Made by a program: the position numbers and the translations under genes. A model generated the notes under the pieces. It saw only the letters and a program-made list of their open reading frames with translations. It had not been told where the DNA came from and made no database searches. Below, piece by piece: positions 12,738 to 54,304 of a stretch of DNA of 64,000 nucleotides. Each line of letters begins with the position of its first letter. Position 1 is the stretch's first letter. Origin of the DNA: Taeniopygia guttata (Eukaryota; Chordata; Aves; Passeriformes; Estrildidae); assembly GCF_048771995.1 (NCBI RefSeq), contig NC_133026.1:117323501-117387500 (forward strand), written 5' to 3'.

Positions 12738-15700
12738 TATCCACACGGAACCGCAAGTCCCGGCGTGTGCCAGGAATGCAGAGCCGGGATCTTGCAATAG
12801 GATCAATATAAATACAAGGGATTTGGGTAACCTGGAAGTGAATTTATTTTCTGCCCGTTTTAATTTTTTACCCTAAATTTCTTATTATCATTAGAAAGAG
12901 TATATTTTGTTTTGGTTTGTATTATAAGAATGATAAAGTCATTTCAAAGATAGAGATCAAGGGTGCTGATTGAATTATCTGGTTTATTGTGTTCATGCAA
13001 TGTAATGAGTCAGCTATACCTAATCTGTTGTTATTATCTTGGGAAAGATACTTTGACTATGCTATTTTGACTTCTCATAACTATGAAAAACACTCACATT
13101 TTACATTGAAATGTCCCTTGCCTTCTCCCCATACAAAGCTGAAATTTGAGGGAATGTCTGACATTAAGTATATACCTAAGAACAAGAGAAATGTTAAAAT
13201 CATATGCTTCACATTAAAAAGCATCTTCTTAACCATTTTTATTAGCTCTTCTATTGTTATTTTGGTTTTATATAGTCATAATTATATAATCATAAATATA
13301 CTTCATATATATGTGATCAATCATAACACACTTTGTTGTGTATTTGGCCATAACTGTGTCATATATGTGATATACAAATCTCTCATATATATATATGATC
13401 ATAAGTATACTTTATAGATATACACTTCATATGATCATAACTATAGAACCCACAGTTTCTGTCCTTCTGGCTCTGCTATGGATGGTGGGGGATAGATGTG
13501 AATGAAGGAGCTAATTTGAGCCTAGAAACAGAGTGGCAAGAGGAAGGTGTTTTAATTTTTGTTTTGGCCTCTTACTATCCAAATCTCTTTTAATTAGTTA
13601 AAAATTAAATTAATTTTCCCCAGGTTACATCTATTTTGCCCATGACAGTAATGGATATGGGATCACCCTAACTTTATGTTGATCTTTGAGCTTTTCAGTT
13701 TATCCTCTCTTCCCATTCTGTTGAAGGGGGGATAGTGGATGGTGGGAGGTGGGTAGAGGTCTGGCAGCCAGCCAAAGTCAACATAGTACAGAGGATATGG
13801 TTTGGAATTGGTGATCTAGGAAATTTTTGAGTGCAAAGGATGAACTATTTGGTTCCAAAAATGATATACCAAGAAAAAAAAAATTGAGTTTTTAAAGTCT
13901 CTAACATTTATAGTTTTATCTGTTTCAAATGAAAAGAAATAGCTCTCTAGGTTTTCATGCTGTAAGATGAGAAACTGCATCAGAATAAAAGACAACATCC
14001 TACATCTTCTACTTTGATATAAAAATTTTCAAGAACTCAGAACTAAGTCCTGAAGGGACTTCTTCAATTAATCCTGTTTTGAAAGAAATTATGTAGTAAA
14101 CCTAAACCATGGCTGGCTTAACATAAACTTAAATAAGTGAAATTTAGAGCAAGAGACTATATTTAAGATATTTAAAACAATTTAATATATTTGCATGAAA
14201 AAAAAAAAAAAAAAGACAAACTCAATACCCTATCAGGTGTAAAGCAGAGAAGAACAACTAACTCAATACACAGTTGTCCCAAATTTTTTGGTGTCATTAA
14301 CTCTTGGATATATCAGCTTTTAGACTCATGAATGTTTTATTTGCTCTTTCATAGATCTTCCTGAGAGATAACCAATTGGATACTGGACAACAAAAGACGT
14401 AATCAGACTCCGCTGACCTGTTTAACCCTGATTGTGAAGGATGAAAAGCAGCAGCTGCTTTCTGTGGAGCAACACTTCTGGTGTCACTTGCTTCTTTCCT
14501 TTGGGATGGTATGTGCATAAAGACATCAAGGTATTGAACTCATAATGTTGTGAGTTTATACATGCCAGACTGTGTTCCACCACTTTTTGAAGCAGGTATG
14601 TTCTTTGAATAACTTTGCCTTGTATTTCAGCACTAATCCAAGGGAACTATGGGTATTGTAAGAAAAAAAAAGGTGTATTATTACAACCTCTGTATAAGAT
14701 GCTTAATGCTGGGTAATGTAAAATCGACACAGAAGGAGCTTAAGTTATCTGGGATTCCACCTTCTTAGGAGATGTAGAATTGTTACTAGAATTTGGACTG
14801 TGTTTTGATAATTTTACTCTCATTCAAGGAAGAAAACAACATCTTCTTGCTTTTGTTCTACCGGAACAAAAATAAGTAGCTCAAAAATAGTATTCTAATG
14901 TAATTTAAGCCATCAGGAATGTATCTAGACTAAAATTGTGACTGTTAAAGGAGAGTTTAACTTTTTCTAGAAAAGTATTGTCTCATTGCACTTTTAGTAT
15001 TTTATAGAACTGCTTTAAATAAGTAAGAAATAATTTTGAATAGCTAAAGTTAAAGCTTCACGTTGATTAATCGCTAGAAGACTGAATAGGCTATTGGGTT
15101 TAAATTTCCATAGCTGACTAGGTTATTAAAATATTTTATGAGAAAGTACAAATTACATGACCTTGTAGTTCTTCAAAATTAAATACACCATAGCTTTAAT
15201 TTTGGTTTATGCTTCAGGGCTTCCAGGTAGCTGATCAGCATTATGTCACAGATTTTTAACTAATGCTGTATATCTGTGACTTCACACAGTTACTACCATT
15301 ATCTTGTGCATTAACAGGCTTCATGTGCCTTGCATGATCCCAGGATAGATCCCAGGATTATACTAAATATGCTCCTACGCATGCCATCATGAACAGAAAG
15401 CATGGTAACTACTGCAGGTGGTAAAGTAATATCTAGATCCTCACATGCAATTTCATTTTCTAATTGTTAACTTAAAACCAAAAGTTCAGTACATTTAATT
15501 GAGGGATTGTTTTCAACACTTTTTTTCAGCAGGTCAAAAGTCAAAAGACCCTTAATTGTGAGTTGGTTGATCAGAAAAAGACAACAACAAAGTAAATCCT
15601 ATGTGCCAGAATTACTACATAGATTATGTTTCTCTGTGTACTTATGTAGTATTTGATTTTCTTTTTCATACTGAATAATACCATAGAACTTGAAAAGTGT

Positions 15701-16004
15701 TACATGATTGGTTCTGAACCAAAATGTGGCTTAGTAAATAATATATGAATAATGTCATGATAATGTTTCTAGCTCAGCAATGAGAAGGGTGTAATAAAAA
15801 AGAGTATAGTCTTACCTAACAAAGCTGGTTTACAGCTCACTTTTAGGTTTTTTCTGTGATCACTTTTCAACATTTGGAGAGGGGTCCAACATTCAAAGAA
15901 AGAAAGTTGTGGTGAGAGTTTTGTTCTGTCATCAGTGAGCTGTAGCTTTCTCTTAGGAATCACAGGTATCTATATCTTGTGGTTTAAATTATGGTTTATA
16001 TAGT

Positions 16005-16335
16005 ATCCTAGAATGGTTTAAGTTGGAAGAGACCCTGAAGGTCATCTTGTTCCAACCCCCTACCCTGGGCAGGGACACCTTCCGCTAGATCAGGTTGCTC
16101 AGAGCCTCATCCAGCCTGGCCTTGAAAACCTCCAGTGGTAGGGCAGCCACAGCTTCTCTGGGCAACCTGTTCCAGTGCTTCACCATCCTCACAGTGAAGA
16201 ATTTATTTCTGATATCTAAGCTAATTTTAGCCTCTTTCAGCTTAAAGCCATTCCCACTTGTCCTATTATTACACGTACTTGAAAAAAGTCCCTCTCCAGG
16301 TCTCTCATAGGCCCTCTCTAAGTAGGAATGCTGCT
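16005..16335 (-). mobile_element. CR1: CR1 LINE 3' fragment
   Basis: Begins with the reversed CR1 3' end (CCTAGAATGGTTTAAGTTGG). The usual antisense phrases follow (GGTTGCTCAGAGCCTCATCC, GGGCAACCTGTTCCAGTGCT, CACAGTGAAGAA). It is truncated on the 5' side. Confidence 0.9.
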
Positions 16336-16766
16336 AGAAGGAGTTTCTGCTCTTTGAGTTTGTGTCATTGCCTAGCATTAGCTAGGTCTGGTTTAAAAAT
16401 GTTTCATTCTTCAAATCCAAAAGGATGAACTGCACTCCATAAGGAGGCAGTCAAACCACTCAGTGAAGAACCACTGGTTTGTCTGCTTCTCTTCCGTAAT
16501 AAAGGAACAAATATTAGATCTAAAGGGGACTAAATCTGTCAGTCAGTGCTTGAACTATACTATAAGGGTACCATGTTAAATTTATCATTCATTCAGTCCT
16601 AAGTATTGTATCTCAAATAAGAGAGGACCCTGATAGATGTCAGTGTTTCCCATGAAGATTTTTTTAATAAAGTTACTTTTATAACACCAGGGTCAATTCT
16701 TGGTATCTGCTCTCATCATGTAGGTCCAGATTCACTCCACTGGTTCTTAGGGTCATGGGTTAGGAG

Positions 16767-17300
16767 TCACAGAATCAATCAGGTTGGAAAAGATCTCTGA
16801 GATCACCAAGTCCAATCTATGACTGAACACCACCATGTAAACTAAATTATGGCACAAAGTGCCACATCCAGTCTTTCCTTAAACACCTCCAGGGACAGTG
16901 ACTCCAGCACCTCCCCAGCAGTCCATTCCAATATCTAATCACTCTTTCTGTGAATAAATTCTTCTTATGTCTGACTTAGACCTCCCCTAGTGTACCTTAA
17001 GACTGTGCCCTCTTGTTCTGTTGCTGTTGGCCTGGGAGAAGATGCCAACCCCCACCTGGCTACAATCTCCTTTCATGGAGTTTTAGGGAGTGGGAAGGTC
17101 ACCCTTGAACTTCCTTTTCTCCAGGCCAAACACCCCCAGCTGCCTCAGCTGCTCCTCATCAGACTTGTGCTCCAGACCCTTCACCAGTTCCATTGCTCTT
17201 TTCTGAACTTGTTTCAGCAACTCAATATTCTTCCTGAATTGAGGGGCCCAGAACTGGACACAGTACTCAAGTCATCCTGAGCACACTGTAGAGATAATAG
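16767..17300 (-). mobile_element. CR1: CR1 LINE 3' fragment, second subfamily
   Basis: Antisense CR1 starting with CACAGAATCAATCAGGTTGG and running through CACCTCCCCAGCAGTCCATT to GGGGCCCAGAACTGGACACA. Its 3' tail differs from that of the neighbouring copy at 16005, so this is a separate insertion. Confidence 0.9.
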
Positions 17301-17940
17301 GGAGAAAGTGCTTGGCCAGTTGTTCTCAGAGTCTGTATGTCTGTTGACAATATAAGGAGTCTAATTTGATTCAGTCAAATTTAATCACAATTTAAGCACC
17401 TGAGATTGGTTAGGCTGAACCTGAACCCCTGTGTTAAGAAAGTAAAAATTCTCCACTTCATTACATTAGGTAATACTCAGAGGTACGAAGCTCTTATCCA
17501 CTGTAAGAAGTTAATAACCTCAACAAATAGTGGAATAATTCTCCTAAGACTTACTAAAGAAAAATGTAAACAAACACAAATAAAACTAGGTAGAAATATA
17601 ATGTTTGGGTAGTAATGCTATAGCAAATTTATCTATTCATTTCAGTGACAGCAACATCGAGTCTTTAATACAAACAGTGCTACCCAACACGAAAGCTTCA
17701 GTTCTTTGGTTTTTGCTTTTCCAATTTCTCATTTTTTCCTAATTGTAAAATATATTAAAGGACAGAGTATAATATAGAGGAGATTTTGCTCTAGATTCAC
17801 TTTCATGTATTTTTAACCATTTGCTGCCTGAAAAAAATCTATTAAAATGAACAATAAGAAATACTATCTCTATATACTTTGCAGTCCCTGGTATTTTATA
17901 TTATGTTCTACATTAGCAGCTTTGGTAATGCACTGCTATC

Positions 17941-47306
<29,366 letters not shown>

Positions 47307-48297
47307 GGCAGGCGAGGGACCTGCTGGGGCTTCTCACTGTCTCACAGTGAGAAAAACATATGATAAGTTCTGCAGCCTGTGTTCATAGCTGTCTTTAAGC
47401 TAATCAAGAGCAACCTGAGAGTAATTTCCTACCAAGGCAGAATCTCACTTTATGCTACTTCCAATAGGTTGATAGCTGCACTGTGTATGGAGATACCATG
47501 GCCTGTACAGAGCATGCAGGTCTCTCACAGCTTCAAATTGTCTTTCCCTCTAATAATGTTCACTTTGGGATAGCTGGTCTTCTCCCTGCCTGCATCTGTA
47601 GTTTCACCTCAGAGACACAGTCTTGAGTCTCTTTATGGACACACTGGCTGTCTCTCCCTGCCCCAGGAACTTTCCCTGCACACAACAGTTTTGCTGGATG
47701 TGAAAGATTCCTGTGAGGGAGCCCCAGAAGTGCTCTTTAGCAGGTCTCTGGGAGAAAGTTGTTAGCAAGACAGATGGGGGTCTCCTTCCCAGAGAAGAAG
47801 TGCTCTTTGGAGGACAGCTAGTGGCTTGCTGGGACCCAGCTATGACAATTATAAATCCTGAGCCAAGACAAAGAGAGATTTTTCTGATGGTTGTTACAGT
47901 GCAGGTCACTCCAAATCCAGGAGCCTTGTGCAGAAGCACATATAGGCTTTCTGTCCTCCCCAGCAAAAGCTGCAAACCCATGGGACAAACCCTGGGCTGT
48001 CCCAGAGTCTCCTCCTCCCACAGGCCTGTGGCAGAGCTCCTCCTTTTGGTTCCCAGCCAACAGCTTTCTGCCAACTGGCTTATCCCCACCATGCCCTTGG
48101 CTTGTGGCCCTGCTGCCCTGCTGGCGCTGGGCTGGGAGCCAGCACCCCGGCACAGGCGCTGGGGCTGTGGGAGCAGCAAGGACTTGGCAGGGAAAGCAAG
48201 CAGCAAAGGAGTGATGGTCCTCCTCACCAGCTCACTGGGGTAAGACTGAAACCTCCTGACATGCACAGGAGCTTTAAGAGCACATGGCATGATTTTA

Positions 48298-48303
48298 AAT
48301 AAA
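48298..48303 (+). promoter_or_regulatory. Candidate poly(A) signal AATAAA (proximal)
   Basis: Canonical hexamer about 1.0 kb after the DNAJC5B stop codon. A GT-rich stretch (GAGGTGTATGTTC) begins about 12 nt downstream, as expected for a cleavage site. Confidence 0.4.
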
Positions 48304-50379
48304 GAGGCAGGAATGAGGTGTATGTTCACATATACTATTGCACAAATCAGTGGAGATACATGTGGGTATGGCTGAAGGTAGCATGAAGATCTTAGGCCAC
48401 TAATTTGTAAGAGCTAAAGGAATACCTCTTAGATCTTAATCTTAGCACCTCACTGATTTGACATAGTCGTTTAAGCCTGAGGCAGCTGAATTTCTCCTTA
48501 TTGATCACTTTACATCAATCATTGTCAGTTCTGTATATTGGCTATTTTTGCATGCTCTGGTCTAAAGGGGGTCACAATGTTCCACTAAATTATACAGACT
48601 TGTGAATATATAACTAGATGAAAGTGTCGTTCCCTTGCTTAAAATTGGATCCCGCAGTTGTAAAACATTGTTATCTACCTTCTATTCTCACCTTTGACAT
48701 CGAATGTCATTCAGCTAAATATACTGGGAAAAGAATGTGTTTTATAGAACCAGCTGTAACACCAAAGTCAAGACATACTACTTTCAATGTTTCTTTTAAA
48801 GTCCCATAACACAAGGATATTTTCAAGACCATTACTTCCTGTTCAAGTCACATATCTGTTCTCTGGATGCAGGCACTGGGGAAGGCCATCACATTGCCCT
48901 CAGAAATGGCCCTGGTTTTCTGCTTCAGAAAAGAGGGAAGACACTGGCATGGCTAGAGTTGTGCACAGGCACTCATTTTGCTCCTACCCACAGGCTTCTC
49001 TTTGTCCTCAGTTGCAATGCTTTTGGAAACCATGCATATGTACATATTCCAGACTACCTTCTTACCTGCCACTGAGGATGTGCCCATCCAACCCAGTGGT
49101 GCCAGGAGAGAGAGACTGGTGCCACCATCCTGGCACTGAGAAGACATAACCCCAAAGGCATGTCTTTCCAGTGGAAGCCAAGTGCTGAACATCTTCCCAT
49201 CAGGGGGATGGATCAGACAGCACTGGGGTGCTGTCAGAGGGGCAGAGCCCAGAGACTGGGTATGTGCTGTGGACACCAGCACACATGCTCCTCTTTTGGC
49301 TTTCTTTTGCCTTTCTTCACTATTCCCCTTTTCAGAGTGTTTGTTCTGGTGTAGGATGTTATTCCCAGTGAAGGAGTAGGGAGAGCACATAGTACATAAC
49401 AAATCTGCAGGTGAAGTAATTTACTAAGTTTCACTGTCTGGTAGAGAAATTTAGTGTGAAAATGTCTAAATGTTACCTAGTGACTATTTCCAGCAGAGAG
49501 CTGAAAGAGGCACTGGGAGAAAAGTCTGGTGTAAAGCTATGTTTTATACATGGAATCCTTCCCCATGTGAAATCCATCCTCCTTTTCCCATGGAAGTTAC
49601 TGGGAATTGTACCCTTGATTTCAACAACAGCTACAGAGCAGGCCTAAAGCCAGGGAGGAAGAAGTAAATCCTATAATAGCAAAAGCAATTGGGAAATTCT
49701 TTCACATGCAACACTTCTGATGGTCTAGAGGGCAAGAGCCAAAGTTCACCAAAATTAAGGAAATTTTCTCCATGGGCTTGAGAGGTACTGCAAGTCATGT
49801 GGTTCTTATTTACACTTTCTAAATGGGAGCTTTTTCATGGGAAAGATTTATGACTTGATCTCACAGTGTGAAGCAAAGATAGACAAGCTGCTACATGTTT
49901 TATAGACACAGGGTTCTGTACAGAAGAGCCACAACGCATTAGTTAGCATGTCAGTTAGCAAAAACTCTCAGAACAAACCAGTGACCAAGCCTCTGAAGGG
50001 GTTGTCCAGGACATGCAGCTTAAAGAGTGTCTGAAGTCATGGTTTAATTTCAAATGGGCAACTTAGTTTTTAAATACCAGAGCATTTGTGTCTCTCATTG
50101 ATGTGAAGATCAGATATTCTGAGGACATGTGGAGATAGAATGACAAAAGGATTTCAGGATTTAGCACTTCTATGTGATTTTATTCCTTTGTTTGCTTTTC
50201 AGAAAAGTTCCTAACATGAACACATACAAACATTATCTGCTTTTGTGTACAGTTCAGTTGCAAACGCAAAAATCTTCTCAAAATGTACAGAGTGTCAATT
50301 TTTTCTCTGTTTTGCTACATTTATTTATATTTAAACTTTCATGTATTCAAATCTACCTTGGCTATCAATCATTCTGACT

Positions 50380-50385
50380 AATAAA
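50380..50385 (+). promoter_or_regulatory. Candidate poly(A) signal AATAAA (distal)
   Basis: Canonical hexamer about 3.1 kb after the stop, followed at once by the GT-rich GGTTGTATGTATG. It would give a long 3' UTR if used. Confidence 0.35.
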
Positions 50386-52197
50386 GGTTGTATGTATGAA
50401 TTGTAGCATTCCCTTTACCTTACCACACTATCAACAACTTCATTCCAGTAACAGCTAGAGAAGCCGTTAAGACAGCTGGCCCAAGTTATGGCTTTGCTCC
50501 CTGGCAAGTGTCAAATGACAACTCAGGGTTTCCCCGAAGAGGAACTAGCTCTTGGATTGCAGCAGATATGCCTGCCCATGCAAAGCAGCCATGTGAGCCA
50601 TGGTCTCACATTTTAAGTCCTTTATTTAATGCAGAATGCTTGTAAAAGAAATCATCAGTGTGACGAAGTGATGTAACACAGTAGTTTCACTGGAATCAGC
50701 GTCTATATGGAACAATTTCCCCCAGCAAAAAGTGTGTGCAGAGAGTGGAGCCATGGCGCTGCTGAGGACAACAGCAGACATCCTGAGACATCCAGCACCT
50801 CACTCTGGGGTTTTGCATCTGTTCAAGAGCCAGCACAGAGTGCCAGATAATCTGGGCATGCTACAAGACAGGAATACTTGTCACTAGGTTGGTATCCAGT
50901 CTCTGTGACCACAAAAGCCCAAGCATTTGAAAAATGGACAAGGGGCAGCTGTTTTAGCCATATGTATTCTCAAAGATCTGTTCCTTTGTGTGCTTAGATA
51001 TGAGCATATACCCAGATTAACTCAAAACACCAAACAGAAGAGGCAGCATACACAAATTAGGTATACCACCATATAACTAGTTATTTAGGTAGTTTGTGCA
51101 CTTTTAATTCCCACAAGGACTTTGTGGTATAAGCCACAATGCTTAATACAAAAAACTTCAAACATAATTGTATGTCACTTAAGTTGCTTGCCTACCTTGT
51201 ATAAGAATGGATACTGATAAGATTTCAGTCAAAAAGAATTTAATCTCTGCCTCTTTGTAGAATAAAATAATTAAAAATAATTGAAGAAGCATGCTAAACT
51301 GAACACAGTTAAAATTATTGATTTTATCTTTTCTATGTTATCATTTCCTGTAGAAGAGAAAAGAGTGTGCTGTGACGAACCAGGGACAAGGACTACAGAT
51401 GTCCATAACCCCTTTCTGCTCTCCACAAACTGAAGTCAGCTCATTGATCACATCTGGCTTCTCCTTTCATTTTGAGAGATGAATGGGTACAGAGTTTTGT
51501 ACAAGAGGATTCAGTCCTTAGTGCCAGTTTCATCCACGCCAGGGGTTGGGAAGGCAGTAAAACAGGACAACTGTGTGGTAGCTGAGACCTGTAATAGATA
51601 GACCCCAGTAAGGACACACAATTTTCAATTATGGGACAGAGTCAATACATGCTAATCTTAGAATGAGTTAGGGAGGAAGGGACCTTAAATATCATTCAGT
51701 TCTAAGCTCCAGCCGTGGGCAGGAATGTGTCCTGTCCAGCCTGGACTTGAACACTTCTGTTGGCTGGATAAGAAAATATATTCCTTTTGTGGCAGTATGT
51801 ACAGCCTTCTGCTGTAAAAACAGTGTCTAGACATTTGGAAGAGAGGAGAGGAGACTTGGAAAAATGACCCTCAGAATTTCAACATCCTAATTAACTGCGA
51901 TGAGACAAAGGGATCTCAGCCGGTATCCTCCTGCACTGACTTGCTTTGTGGCACGCTGGAGTATGAACACACATCTCGTTTTCCTTTAGAAATTAAGGAG
52001 GTGTTGGCAGTCCTGCATTAGGCCCAGCATTCTCTGCTCCTGCAAGGAACAGTCGCTCCTGAGAGTGGGACACAGCACACAGGCTCGGTTTGCAATGCGG
52101 CTGGAACTCTTCTTGAAAAGCAACCGTATCTCCGAAAAGCTGAAAGACAATTGTTAAAAAGCACTTTGCATAGAAGGGAGAAAAAAAAGTAAGCGTC
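50386..52197. other. Intergenic, no gene recognised
   Basis: AT-rich sequence between the DNAJC5B end and the tRNA group. Only the CR1 scrap at 51655 was recognised. Confidence 0.5.
51655..51775 (-). mobile_element. CR1: Short CR1 LINE 3' scrap
   Basis: Antisense CR1 3' end (TCTTAGAATGAGTTAGGGAGG, GGGACCTTAAATATCATTC, CCTGTCCAGCCTGGACTTGA), decayed and short. Confidence 0.7.
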
Positions 52198-52288
52198 TCC
52201 TTCGAGCCGGAATCGAACCAGCGACCTAAGGATTCCCGTGGGGCGTGGCCTCTACAGTCCTCCGCTCTACCAGCTGAGCTATCGAAGG
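52198..52288 (-). tRNA. tRNA-Tyr (GTA) with 18-nt intron
   Basis: 91 nt. The acceptor CCTTCGA/TCGAAGG is fully paired, the anticodon context is CTGTAG, and the intron AGGCCACGCCCCACGGGA follows position 37. T arm GCTGG-TTCGATT-CCGGC and B box GGTTCGATTCC are perfect. An 8-T terminator lies about 10 nt downstream. It fires away from the CpG island and diverges from the Arg gene at 52532. The cleanest Tyr class in the window. Confidence 0.96.
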
Positions 52289-52531
52289 GACCTGCCAGTC
52301 ACCGCGGCGCCGTTCAGCAAGGCCGCAGCCAGCTCGCCTGGCGCATGCGCAGTTCGCAGTGCCTGCGGGCGGGCCTAACGGCGGTCGCGGGGCAGGGCGG
52401 GAGCGCCGGGAGCGCCCCCTGCCGGAAGGGCGGGGCGGGACCCGGGCCCTGAGGGGACGCGAGGTGTGGGGAGCGCGCGGGGCCCTCCCTGTCGCCTATA
52501 GACAAGAGCGGGAAAGAGCGTTCTGTGTGCC
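52285..52531. promoter_or_regulatory. CpG island between divergent tRNA-Tyr and tRNA-Arg
   Basis: About 245 bp, very GC-rich with dense CpG, unlike its AT-rich surroundings. It carries a palindromic NRF-1-type site GCGCATGCGC at 52341-52350 and several GGGCGGG GC boxes. Dense CpG in a bird genome usually means an unmethylated active promoter. Function is inferred. Confidence 0.8.
52341..52350. promoter_or_regulatory. NRF-1-type palindrome GCGCATGCGC
   Basis: An exact match to the NRF-1 consensus half-site palindrome inside the CpG island, about 53 bp upstream of tRNA-Tyr. No protein gene starts here that I can see. Confidence 0.55.
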
Positions 52532-52604
52532 GGGCCAGTGGCGCAATGGATAACGCGTCTGACTACGGATCAGAAGATTGTAGGTTCGACTCCTGCCTGG
52601 CTCG
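52532..52604 (+). tRNA. tRNA-Arg (ACG)
   Basis: 73 nt, starting GGGCCAGTGGCGCAATGG. The anticodon stem-loop is CTGACTACGGATCAG, the T arm TAGGTTCGACTCCTG. The acceptor GGGCCAG/CTGGCTC has one G-T pair. A34 would be edited to inosine. A 6-T terminator follows (GTGTTTTTTC). Identical over 73 nt to the copy at 58011. Confidence 0.96.
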
Positions 52605-52737
52605 CATGTGTTTTTTCTGTTCTCGGCCGTGATCGCGCGTTGAAGGGGTCCCGGTTTTCCATCTGATCTCACCATCCTGTCTTCTTACATGGCTGTTTTC
52701 TCTTAATTTTCTCATCTGATCTCATCATCCTGACCTC

Positions 52738-53030
52738 GTCGGGAACTGGAGTGACAGGACAAGGGGTAACAGGTACAAAACGAGAGGGGAAGTTTAGATT
52801 AGAGATGAGGAAGAAATTCCTTGCAGGTGACACGGCAGCAGGTTTCCCAGGGAGGCTGTGGGGCTCCCGGCTCTGGCAGTGTTCAGGACGAGGCAGGATT
52901 AGGCCTTGAGCAAGGCCTGATAAAGCCTGAACAAGGCAAGCACGTCTTGGTGGGAGGTGTCCCTGACCCGACAGGTGGGTTAGGACCTGAGGATCTGTAA
53001 GGTCCCTTCCTTAAAATCCTGTGATTTAAC
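52738..53030 (+). mobile_element. CR1: CR1 LINE 3' fragment
   Basis: Sense CR1: GTGACAGGACAAGGGGTAAC, GATGAGGAAGAAATTCCTTG, GGATCTGTAAGGTCCCTTCC, ending AATCCTGTGAT. Confidence 0.88.
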
Positions 53031-53497
53031 CCCATGTGTCTGCCTGGTAGAGCTGTGTTTTCCAAAGCAAAACACCACTACAAGCTTAAATTTTTCAATT
53101 TTTTCCCCCAAATTAGCCTGATTAACACACTATTACATTGCATTGGAGAGAAACCTTCTGGCCCTGGGAGAGGAGCAGTATACTCCACATTGTCCTGACA
53201 TTCTGTGGTTACTCTCACAGGTGACAACAAAGAAAACAACCAGGAGGTCTCTGAAGGCAGCAAACAACCCTGCTGTGGTTAGGAGTGTTGTTTACATTCT
53301 AATTAGCCCTTAGCCTTCAGAAAAGCAAGAACATCTGTGTTGTGTAGTTGCATGAAAAGTGTGTGATTTTGCAACAATACCCAAACATTTTTCATTTACA
53401 TAAAGGCTGTGCAGTGTATAAAGAAGAGCTTGCAAGGAAGGCATTTCCAATGTTCAGATTTGAGAGCACACCATAGCTTCAGAATAGCCAGTTATTA

Positions 53498-54003
53498 AAT
53501 CATAGAATGGTTTGGGTTGAAAGGGACCTTTAAAGGCCACCTACTTCCAACATTCCTGCAATGAGCAGGCACACTGGATATCTTCAACTCAATCAGGTTG
53601 CTCAGAGGCCCAGACCATGGATGTTTTCAGGGAGGGGACACTCACCACCTTTCTGGGCAACCTCTTCCAGTGTTTTCATGAAACCCACTGTAAAAAATGT
53701 CTTCTTATATCCAGTCTGAGCCTACCCTTTTTCAGTTCAAAGCCATTACCCCTTGTCCTGTACCTACATGCCCATAGAGAAAGTCCCTCTTCAGCTCTGT
53801 TGGAGCTCCTTTAGGTACTGGAAAGTGCTCTGAGGTCTCCCGGGAGCCGTCTCCAGGCTGAACAACCAGAATTCTCTTCACCCGACTTCACAGGAGTTGT
53901 TCCTACCCTCTGATCACTTTGTGTCCTTCCTCTGGACTTGCTCCATCAGCTCCACGTCTTTCCTGTGCTGAGGCCGGTGGAACTGGACGCAGCAATGTGT
54001 GGA
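53498..54003 (-). mobile_element. CR1: CR1 LINE 3' fragment
   Basis: Antisense CR1 from AATCATAGAATGGTTTGGG through GGTTGCTCAGAGGCCCAGAC and CCCCTTGTCCTGTACCTACA to GGAACTGGACGCAGCAATGT. Confidence 0.92.
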
Positions 54004-54164
54004 TTCCAGTGTCCCAAAAGAAGTGGTTCACGGGGGTATGATAAATAACTGCGCTAGCTCACGGGTGCTGCTCGACACATATTTGTATGCAGAAGAACAC
54101 ACAGCCCCGGCAGGAGTCAAAGCTGCACTCTCCGCATTGGAAGTCGGAGTTTGGCCATTCCATT

Positions 54165-54304
54165 CCGCCATTCGCCGAGCCCTCAGCCCAGCGCCGGCCG
54201 CTGCCCGGCCCCCGGAACCTCTTCCCGCCCCCGGCCGGGAGTGTGCGCGGCGGGGCGGGGCTGGGCGGTGCCTTCTGCCGCCGCTGGGGGGCGGCCGCCA
54301 GGTC
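54165..54304. promoter_or_regulatory. CpG-rich block upstream of tRNA-Tyr
   Basis: About 140 bp of dense CpG with GC boxes (GGGGCGGGGCTGGGCGG), ending at the tRNA 5' end. It resembles the island at 52285 in composition and probably marks an active Pol III locus. Confidence 0.65.

Larger units (their letters stand above)
11801..16004. other. Non-coding stretch with AT-rich repeats, a hairpin and a GC-rich spot
   Basis: No gene seen. It holds an inverted repeat at 12405-12466, a small CpG-bearing patch with a CTCF-like motif near 12725, an AT-rich run with repeated CATATATGATCATA-like words at 13260-13440, and an A17-type tract near 14199. Confidence 0.5.
47307..50385 (+). other. DNAJC5B: Probable DNAJC5B 3' UTR with two candidate poly(A) signals
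   Basis: No further coding exon is seen after the stop. AATAAA hexamers at 48298-48303 and 50380-50385 are candidate ends for short and long 3' UTRs. The 47.6-48.3 kb part is GC-richer and open in several frames on both strands, but none of these frames resembles a known protein. Where the transcript really ends is inferred, not seen. Confidence 0.45.

Noticed and set aside
13260-13440. Possible transposon with ATATATGATCATA repeats
   Set aside because: Looks like AT-rich simple sequence without defined ends or target duplication.
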